A program made the position numbers and the translations under genes. A DNA stretch of 64,000 nt from Buxus sempervirens (Eukaryota; Streptophyta; Magnoliopsida; Buxales; Buxaceae). The first letter of the stretch is position 1; each line of letters begins with the position of its first letter. Positions 55,246-64,000 of this stretch are shown one piece after another. The notes under the pieces were generated by a model, which worked only from the letters and a program-made list of their open reading frames with translations, ran no database searches and was not told the origin of the DNA. The stretch covers positions 10,912,001 to 10,976,000 of the forward strand of contig OX387193.1 in the NCBI GenBank assembly GCA_947561395.2. Reading direction: 5' to 3'.

Positions 55246-58200
55246 ATATATGGGGAGAAAAAGGGAGGGCTAGAATAATTTACTAAAAGCAGGTGACAAG
55301 AAACCCGTTTGGTAACAATTACTATTTTTTGGGTTTTTGAAAATAGGTAACAAGAAACCTATTTGGTAACAATTAATTAAAAAAATAATTTAAGTTTTCA
55401 AAGTCAACAAAAATACATTGTTGTACAACATGCAAGGCCATTAAAATCAAAATTTCATACCACATATTAGAAAGTGGCCAATCCCATGAACTCCTTCCTG
55501 TAGCTACATCCTAAACAACTCTTATATCATTAGCTATGTCCATTTTGTATGTTATTATATCTCTAAATGCAATCAATCTCTTTGTCGAGTTGCTTGTGAA
55601 CTTCCTTATAGAGGCTCTACATTTTGCCCACCTTGATTTGGAATAATCAAGTTCTCCCTCCCATATTCTTCAAATAATCGATCCCTTTGTGTCTCATGTT
55701 TAATAAAGTTGTGAGTTGTGAATGTTGCAATAGTAATGTATCCTTATGTCTCTACACAAAAAAAAATAATAATAATGTATCCTTATGTGCGAAGAGAGTT
55801 CGAAGGCCTTGGCTTTAAAATTAGAAACCAAGCTTTCAATAGGCCAAAACAATGCTCTATCACATTGAGTGATGAAGAACGAACAAGGTTAAATAATTCT
55901 CTAGATGTTTGTGCTTGTCGAAAATGTATAAAGGTTTTTGATAAATTTAATTTATAAAATTTAACTTAGGAATAGTAATTTTAAATTTAGTTTTATTAAC
56001 ATTAGTAAGTTTAAGTTCTAGATGAGAGATAAATATATGTAACATTAAAAAAAAAATATTAGGAGGCTATTATTTTTTTAAAGAAAGGATGGGAGATTAA
56101 TATTATTTCAAAATTTTAATAGGGAATTATGGTAGTTTTAGTAAAACCTAGTGTCAATAAGGTGATTTTAATATTTATGCCTTCTGCTTCCTTGAAGAGT
56201 CGATAATTCACAGCGACTGTCACGTTGTCGATAATTCACAGCGACTGTCACGTTCCCAAATCGCTCTCGCTCTCGCTCTCGCTCTCGCACAACTCTCTAT
56301 CTCTCTCTCTTCGGCCGACCCCCTCCCCCAAGACCCTTCTGTTGTTTCTTAGTTTCTTTCTCACGACAAACCCTCACCTTGCCCTTGCCGCCGGCTTGGC
56401 CCCCTCCTCGCCGCCGACGATTGCCGGCCGTCTGTCGCTGTCGACCCAAGACTACCTCTCTTTCTCTTTCTTTCTCTATTTATCTCTGAGTGTGTCTCTC
56501 TTTTGCCGCCGGCTTGCCCCCTTCTTCAACAGCGTGTGATGTCGAGGGAAGGGTGCCGATAAGGTTGTGATCATCGTACACATCGTCCACACGTCCTTAT
56601 CAACATCATCACGCAAGAATTTAGCGGATGCGGACCGTGGAGCTCCAATCTAGACTTTTATTTGAAACTCTCACAGGATGCCGCCGCCTGTCCGGATGAA
56701 GGCACATGGTGTTGACGGGGAGATTAAAAGAGAAGACGGAGCAGCGTTGACGCCAAATGCCATTCAAATACTGTTTCGAATAAAAAATATTATATTTTAA
56801 ATTTAAATTTCAAATTATACTTTTTATTCTTCTTCACATTTCAAACTAAGAGGGAGAGTATACGAGAGCAAAAACCAAAACAGACCCCTCGCCTGTAACA
56901 ACCCGAATCCTTCAATTGAAATTAGGTTTTGAGGCCACCGATTTGCAAAAGCTAACCAAAACGGAGAGCACAAGGCTTGGATTTTCTGGATTTTAAACTG
57001 TAGTAATGGACGCAAGGCAGAAGAACAACCTCCAATCCTTTTGAAGACCTGCAAGATGGTAGATAACCCCTCAATAGACTACAAGATTAACCGCTTCGTC
57101 GTCTAGAATGTGTCGGGGGTCATTTGCCTGATTTATTTCAAGCATAAAAGCTTCTCTATATTCATCAAGCAAGTCAATGCCTCTGTAAGGTTTCAAGCTT
57201 TAGTGTATCCTGTTTTGTTGATGTTATTTGTTCCTTGAAATTGTTGTCTCATACGAAACGGAGGTTTGATAGCTTTTGTTTTCATTTCTAGATCCATAGT
57301 TTGGAAGAGATTTAAGGCTATTACCTTGTCAGATATAGTTTTCTTTTCTGTCGTTCCTTTTTTTACTTTTTGTTTTTGTTTGCTAGGCATTATGCTTTGC
57401 TGCTTTCAAGAAAATCGATAGCATTTGTAGTAAATCAGATTTTTTATCCATTATAAGCTGAATGTCTGTGCTCATTTTTGTTTCTTTAAGGAACTTCTCG
57501 TTTAAGTTGGAAGGTTGAAAATGGTTATCAAAGGAAGGATGTAAATCAGATATGAAACACATTTTTATCCATTTAAATATATTACTTGCATTTTCAAAGA
57601 TGCAAGTCAATAACGTTCATTATTCAACTAGGATTAGTGAGCTGGGTATAATGGCAATGGCAAAAAGTCTGATCTCAGAGTGGTACCAAAGGGCCAAAAT
57701 GCAACATTTTCACTGCACGAGCAACCTCAAATAATGATCAAGGACCTGCAGGTCCCCACGGCCAAGTAAATGATGTATTCTACGAGTAGTTTTTGACTAA
57801 AACACTAGGCATTTTAGACACTGAAGTGGCAAATTATAGTTTTATGGCAAACCCATATAATGAGCAAGACGAGAGATAACCGACGCAAGGAAAGTCATGG
57901 AAAAATGTACAGAACATGGAGCAATTGACTCTTTTAGCATTAAGTATGCGACTGGATTCATAAAGATTGCTTTTGGGGTTATGTCATGGTGTGTAAGATT
58001 CCATGTTGAAAAGATATGAAGGTCTAGAACTTGACATGAAACAACTGGTTATCATGTGGAAATGTGGTGGTTCCTTCAAATTAGTAAGATACAGGTTGAA
58101 TGTGGTGGTTCTTCCTTCTGATTCTAGTGACCACATCCTCTGTTTCATGTCAAATCAAAACGTTTGCAAATTTGAAATTAGATAGATTTTAAAAAGAAAA

Positions 58201-59835
58201 GAAAAGGAAAGAACAAGAAAAGGAAATAGAAAGAAATCTTGAACACAATCAGCTCCCCTGTTCCTTAAAATTGTTATTGTGATGAAGAATTGGTTACCTT
58301 TGAAATTCTGAATCATTATCATACAATCCTCCATTCTTACACTCTTTTTCCAAGCTCCAACTATTAATAAGCTTTATTATTAAATTTCTAGGTCTGCTGC
58401 TGTCCTCAATATCTACTGCAAGGCAACCTTAAATAGGAGCTGATTTAGATGGATAAAAGATACATACACTTCGAAATACACTAATGTAACCTGGTAATCA
58501 TTATTTATGCAGTCCAAAGGCTTAAAATCACATAATCAATTTGGTTTCAATCCTTTTTCATATTAGTAAAGATCAATGCTTAAGTTGAAAGTGTATTGTG
58601 ATTATTTCACAACTGAAGGAATTTGGTTATTTTGGAATTTCAAGAACTCAGAAGGAAGTCATTGCAAGCACTGCATGAGGATGCAAGGAAAGAGAGAGTA
58701 GGAAATGGGAATACCATTCATGATAGCACATACAGAGATGAAAAAGTACATCTGTTCATAAACATGACTGAAAGTGAGATAAAGAGATTTAGGCTACATA
58801 GGCTAAGACAGAGTTCATCAAACATGTTCCTAACAATAGAAGTAATGGACTAAAATAATAACTGGTTGCTGTTGCATAAGAAAAAGCCAAATCCTCAAGA
58901 ACGTAAATCCATGTTCACATCAAAGATCTACCAATACAGGAATCAACAATCGTTGGTACAACAATAGAGACTACTCATTTTATAAAAAACAAAAACATGA
59001 TCTCATAAGCTTTAAACAATGTTCTTTTCAAAATAACTGTAAATCAAATATTTGATCCTAATCTGGAATTTTCTACTGATGTTAGAGCAAGACAGCGTTC
59101 CACATGATAGCCTGCAAACAATCAAGGAAAGACAGAAGGCTTCGTCAAATTGAAAAAAAAGAAAACGCAAAAGAGAAACTTGGGTTGGCAGAAACATTAG
59201 TGATGGTGAAAGCTCTTCCTACAATCTTCCGTCCAAAGTGGATAATCTCCATCTCCAAGGAGAGCTTCTATTAGGAGTCCATAAGGACCTTCAATGGAAC
59301 TCGTTTTTTCTTTTGTTCACTCAAATTTTGCATAGAATAGGCTGTGAACTGGCAAAGAAAATGAAGGGAATTTTTCCCTCCTTTCATTTTCGTCTTGACG
59401 GACAACTGCCCGTTAACGTTAAAGGACGTTTCTATTTGAGTAGCATTTAAGCGGACAGATGGCAGCATCCTGTGAGAGCTCCAAATAGAGGTGCAGATTG
59501 GAGCTCCATAGTCTGCCATCCGAGAATTTAGTAGGCATTGCAAAGATGGACATGCATAAACTAGTCATCTCCTTGAGAAAGAAGGAGATGATTCGATCTT
59601 TAATTCTCTTGGTTTGTGATTGAACCAATCATCCTGTTTGATATATAATTCTGTTAGATCGTGTAAGATCAAGAAAAATCGCAGGTAGTGCTTCTTCCCA
59701 TATTCTTACTTGTATGAAACTTGTGAGAGGAAATATCATTCTGTCTCAAAGCAAGGATAATGAAATCGTGATTTCCATTCAAAACTTTATTTATGTGCTT
59801 AAACTTGCAGTCCATGCTCTCATTGCGGTACATGA
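55246..59835. other. Long gene-poor stretch; one GC/CT-rich promoter-like patch
   Basis: No protein family was recognised. 56190-56760 is C/T-rich and GC-richer, with a directly doubled 28-bp unit (starting GTCGATAATTCACAG at 56202 and 56229) and a (CTCGCT)n run at 56264-56287, like a plant 5' UTR; a following plus-strand exon could not be identified. Several open frames (for example 57552-57734 and 58623-58853) have no motif. Confidence 0.4.
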
Positions 59836-60095
59836 TGTTGAAAGCCTAAAGGAAATCCATTTACTGTAGGTGAAAGAATGGTGAATTCCTAATGTGGGAC
59901 AAATTCCAATAACCCCCTTCATGTTGGACAGCATAGTGTGGACATGGGTTAGGCTCTGATACAATGTTGAAAGCTCAACAACACATAAGAGAAAGGGCCT
60001 CAACCTTAAAACCTAGGCTTTAAAATAAGGGAAGTCCATCTCTTATATAATGGGTGAAAGAAGGGTGAATTCCCAATGTGAGACAAATTCCAATA
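59836..60095 (-). mobile_element. TRIM retrotransposon copy 2, internally deleted
   Basis: The reverse complement has the same parts as 40625-40939: LTR TATTGGAATTTGTCTCACATTG...GAGCTTTCAACA, PBS TTGTATCAGAGC, purine tract GAAGGGGGT and a second LTR from which an internal ~55-bp block is missing. The target duplication CATGA is at 59831-59835 and 60096-60100. The terminal CA is changed to TA at one end. Confidence 0.9.
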
Positions 60096-60284
60096 CATGA
60101 TGTTGATTCCTGTGTTATTGTTTATGTCGTTGGGTTCTAGCATATTAGAAACTGTTCTGTAGAAAAAACCAAGTGCAAGTGACGAGAACTTTTTTCCAAG
60201 AAGGCTCTGAATTTAATTGTCAACGTGTACCCTTGTTTCTATGTGAACAACAAAAAATGGGCAAAAAAGGTGGTCTATAAAAAT

Positions 60285-60532
60285 TTGGTGTCAAAAACCA
60301 GCACCGGAAAAAAAACCGGCATTGTTTGGCACCGGTGACCGGCTCATCTAGTGCCGATATCGATATCACTTTTTGGGACCCGGTGCCGGTGGGGCCCTTT
60401 CCCCGGCACCGATACGGGGTTTGAGTAGCACTAATTCCAAACTTCCGAACTAAACCAAATATGTAAAAAAAACTCAATTTGAACCAACCCAAAGTTGGCT
60501 TAGGGTTTAATTAACCTAAGTTGCACTCCTAG
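60285..60532. mobile_element. Word-rich short element (CCGGTGCC words)
   Basis: ACCAGCACCGG, GGCACCGGTGACCGG, CCGGTGCCGGTGGGG and CCCGGCACCGATACGGGG crowd 60298-60420. The right end AAGTTGCACTCCTAG resembles the GGTTGCACCCCTA end of the element at 10885-11258. Left border unclear. Confidence 0.5.
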
Positions 60533-61849
60533 TAGATGTCTCACTTCAGAGAGTAGATGATGCAAGAAACATCACTCCACATATTGGAGAAATTTTGTTG
60601 ATACCTGTTGGGGGTTCAAAACCACCACCAAACACCACCCCGCCCCACTGGGGGCACAACCTGAGGAAATATTCAGTCACACGACCAAAGTATCGATGAA
60701 ACAGAATAAGTGCCTTGGCTGAAATGACATCAAAACCTAAATGACGAACCCTGGGCAAAAACAGTAGCAGGTGACACAACGGTTAGCATTGATTGAAAAA
60801 AAACAAACCCTAAGGATTAGAATACAATTTTACAAAATCTAATAGCATGGATACCATTTTGAAAAAATGAGGGGTACGATTGATATGATCAAGGGACAAA
60901 ATTGCAAAAACACAAAACTTATATGTAACCCATTTCTCATCCAAAAATACCAAAGCCCAGCTTCGGTTTTCATTCTCCACTGCCCTTCGTTGACAAGGCC
61001 CTCGCCGCGCCGACGCCTATGAATAACGTGAAGCTGCCGTCAGGTGCGTTGCAACCTCCCCCTCTCTCTTCTGTCTCCCTCTCTATCTATCTATCTCTCT
61101 CTCTCTCTCTCTCTATCCCCTTCTTACGGCGTTTCCTTTTCTTGTCTCTCTTCTGCACTCTGTGGTCTGTTCCTTTTCTCAAACCATTTTAGCTGTTTTA
61201 GTACTTCTAACCGTCCATTCTGATCTCAAACGCTGTTTTTCTATGAATTTTATTTATTGGGAAGTTCTTTCTTTGAAGTTCTACTTCCCTGTCAGAGTAT
61301 ATGGAATGAATTGTTTGCCTTCTCTCTGTTTAATTTTCTGGGCTTTTAGCTTTTTTTTTTGTTTTTGACATAATTAACAGTGTATATTATAGGTTTTAGT
61401 TTTCTTATGTAAAATTTTCCTTATTTTCAGTCATGATGATGCTTGTTTGATACAAACAAGTGGGCATCCCCAAGCCCAATTGTAGCTGCATTCTTTGTTA
61501 TCTTTCCCTGAGATAATTGCTCTATCATGATTGAACCCTATGTTTTTATCTTTAGTGTTAGTTAGTTACAAATCTATGTAGATATATAATGAATTTGTTT
61601 CTGCGACATAAATTGCTTGGTTCATCTAATGTTCTCAATTTTGAAGTCCTAACAATATATACTGATCGAAGTAATGTATATTGGTGCCATGCCATTAAGG
61701 AAGGTGCTGGTTCTTTATGGTATGTATTGCAGGGTGCATTACTTTTCGAATATTTAGGTTCATGGTTTTAAATTTCTCTGGAATTTTAGTGAAAACTTCT
61801 TGAAATTTTCCCTTTTCAGAATTGCACTGAAGTTTCTCTCACATTGAAA
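60533..61849. other. Possible 5' end of an unrecognised plus-strand gene
   Basis: 60960-61050 looks like a 5' UTR and short first exon: C/T-rich leader, CGACGCCTATGAATAACGTG, then a donor-like CAGGTGCG, followed by a (CT)n tract at 61076-61116 that suits a plant first intron. The peptide would start MNNVKLPS. No second exon was recognised downstream. Confidence 0.25.
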
Positions 61850-61850
61850 T

Positions 61851-62134
61851 CTTTTTTTTTTTTGGTTAGTAAGCATTAGATTATATTAAACATATGTAGT
61901 CTTACAATCATATTGGAAAAGTTTATCTAATTTTCTTGGGTACCAATCAGTCCATATGATTTCTCCATCTGTAACTAGACCCATTTTAGCCCTTGCTTCA
62001 GCCACCTGGTTTCCTTGCCTCTTGATATGTTTGTATTCCACCTGTTTGAATCTTCCAATCCATTGTTTGGCATCAGCTACCGTAGTACTTGCTTGCCGTG
62101 GGATTCCATCCCCGTTCATGATACCGTTAATCAC
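61851..62134 (-). mobile_element. LINE 3' fragment (RNase H end)
   Basis: A T-run at 61851-61864 (the poly(A) of a minus-strand LINE) is followed on the minus strand by a frame with QASTTVADAKQWIGRFKQVE, then KHIKRQGNQVAEARAKMG, the C-terminal part of the L1 RNase H domain. Truncated on the 5' side. Confidence 0.75.
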
Positions 62135-63700
62135 CTGGGATGCATCTCTTTTTCTCTTAAATTAAACTTTCTTCTAGAGTACTCTTGTATTGATTCTCTT
62201 ACAATGTAAATTTTCTTATATAATTTATCTTGCGTTGATATTTCCCTTGGACTAAATTTTCTTGAATATTTCTTACGCCACGCAAACCACCAACCCCCCC
62301 CTTCTGTGGGAAATATTGGGAAAAAAAAAATGAAATTACCCTTTTTTTTAGGTGCAGAATTACCCTTGAAAAAAAATGAAATTACCCTCATCTTATAGTG
62401 ACAGCATCACGATCTTTTTTGTTTATGCTTCTTTGCATACATACAGTGATTAAATATGTTTACTTCATATTACAGTCCATGGATAGATTTGGACATTGTT
62501 GTGCAAAATTTTTGATTTGATTACTCAAATCCTTAAAAAGAACTTTTTAAGTGATAGAATTTGTTTTATTAATATTGGATCCTAAATCATTCAGGTTAAA
62601 GTAGACTTCCTCTTAAGCTCTACATTCACCTCAGTTGTACTGGAAACTCTCAGAAATAATATAGAATTTGATATAAGCACGGTCAGATTTAGAATCCTCA
62701 TGGAAGCAGACTTAGCAATTGGTGAATACATAAAGTCTACCCTATCTGATGTTATATAAAAGTATCATTAGAAATTAGATTCTTTCTTTGAGAACCTATT
62801 TGCATCTTTGTTACCCTTATTTTTTTTCCTTATAATTTGTTGGTTTGGTTTATTTGTCCTTTTTTTTAGTTAATTACTCATTGAATCTCCAATTTACATG
62901 GCTATACAAACATTCTCTTCCATGATCATAAGTTGTTTGATAAGTTAATTTGCATTTAGAGCATCACCTGCTTATGTTTGATCTTGATCCTTTTAGTGTT
63001 CAATCTCTTGCATAAAATTTCAATAATGTTCACCTAGAAATGGGCAAAATTTCTAATTCTTTCATTTGGCTGTCACTAAAAAAAAAAGATCCCACTTCAC
63101 CTCATTTGAGATGGTAAAATTGTATACAGCTTAGTTAAACCGGTTTATGTTATGTACTTGTATATGAAGTGTGTATTTGTATGTGAAATACATTATAATA
63201 GCTAGTAATGAATTTAAAGTCCTCAAAATGCTACGAGTTAGAAAAATTAGGGATAGTAGGTCAAATGGTGTAACCAAGCTGGAGGACAATATAAAATATT
63301 TGGGATTCTCTATTTGTAATGTATATTTTATTCAATGATTTTCATTTCTTTTTTACTTCTCTTTTCATGGGTTTTAATGCTTGTGGTCTAGGGAGAGGGG
63401 GTTAGGAGGAGAAGGGGGTGGCCAAGGCACATACTATACTTCTATTATTGACCTCTTATGTAGATTTTTTGTTCATTGTCTTTCAATTAATTTCAGTGTA
63501 CATTTCCTGCTATATGGTTCTTTATGTATACCTCTCAAGGTATACAGAAATAGGCATACTAGGAATTCTTGTGCAACTTTGAAGTTTTGATTGTAGTTAA
63601 TGGGGTAGATCAATGACATCAGAATTTCTCCAGTTTTGTCCTTCGATATAGTAACTTCAGTGTCCTTATTTGGTAGTTAAAAAAAGTGAAATACTGATAA
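62135..63700. other. AT-rich intergenic, nothing recognised
   Basis: No coding match or clear repeat boundary. Several T- and A-runs. Confidence 0.4.
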
Positions 63701-63715
63701 AAGTGATTTGGAAAG

Positions 63716-63928
63716 TGGGTGCATATTTGGCATATTTGGTTGGAGCGAAACAACAGGATTTTTCAGGATACACGGAGATCGGTGGAGCAGGTCATTGACA
63801 CTATATTGGTAGCAGTCACATCATTAGCGTCGGTCCTATCAGATTTTCAGGGGGTTGGTGTCACAGAGGTAGTGGGTGCATGGTATAAGTGGTGTTTCTC
63901 GAATTCTTTGGTAGGGGTGGGCTGGTGA
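63716..63928 (+). mobile_element. LINE ORF2 fragment
   Basis: The frame reads HIWHIWLERNNRIFQDTRRSVEQVIDTI, the segment that follows the zf-RVT domain in plant L1 ORF2 (HIWLERNxRIF). A stop follows at 63928. No poly(A) was seen before the window ends. Confidence 0.65.
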
Positions 63929-64000
63929 GAGGGGCGGTGGGGTTTTAGCTTTTATTGATGTTACATGATTAGGTGAGTGACAGTCTTGGAAGTAGTGGAA

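Noticed and set aside
57000-57200. Short plus-strand frames that looked like a ribosomal or F-box exon
   Set aside because: Stop codon within the best frame and no motif that holds up.

Overview
This window reads as nuclear DNA of a flowering plant, probably a woody eudicot; the species cannot be fixed from the sequence. Genes have AT-rich introns with GT-AG borders. The gene families (beta-expansin, SHAQKYF-type MYB, DUO1-type R2R3 MYB, plant GINS and Shewanella-like phosphatase fragments) and the abundance of Ty3/gypsy, LINE, TRIM, hAT-like and Helitron sequence are all plant-like. No tRNA, rRNA, CRISPR or bacterial-style operon was seen.

Layout. 1-654 is the 3' end of a long LTR. 655-1295 is a repeat whose second copy lies at 38062-38560, and it abuts two exons of a dienelactone-hydrolase-like gene. 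2121-5818 has Helitron-type ends and carries broken exons of a GH35 beta-galactosidase, a hydroxyproline O-arabinosyltransferase and an unrecognised gene. 7602-36515 is an amplified locus in which a beta-expansin gene (minus strand) stood head-to-head with the GINS subunit gene PSF1 (plus strand). Copies A (8545-10584) and C (34212-36239) hold intact four-exon expansin genes of 269 codons each. Copy B (24767-30960) has lost exons 3-4 and its TATA box, and its exon 1 is split by a 4.4-kb solo LTR. PSF1 survives only as different exon remnants beside copies A and B. Between A and B lies a three-level nest: a Tekay-like Ty3/gypsy element, split by a 6.4-kb insertion that is itself split by a 4.1-kb insertion, each of the inner two with its own 5-bp target duplication.

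36516-46000 is mainly repeats: a LINE tail, a complete TRIM (40625-40939), a long-TIR MITE, a TIR element carrying a broken SLP-type phosphatase, and an hAT-like element. The right-hand third carries the most ordinary genes: a tandem ubiquitin-like gene (46069-46557, plus), a KUA1/MYB1R1-like MYB-related gene (47833-50034, minus, 336 codons) and DUO1 (52505-54326, minus, 317 codons). 54.4-64 kb is gene-poor, with a second TRIM and LINE scraps.

Functionally, the expansins loosen cell walls, the KUA1-like factor belongs to a family that controls cell expansion, and DUO1 controls male germline development. Nothing suggests co-regulation between them. The main story is repeated capture and destruction of host exons by several classes of transposon, datable by nesting.
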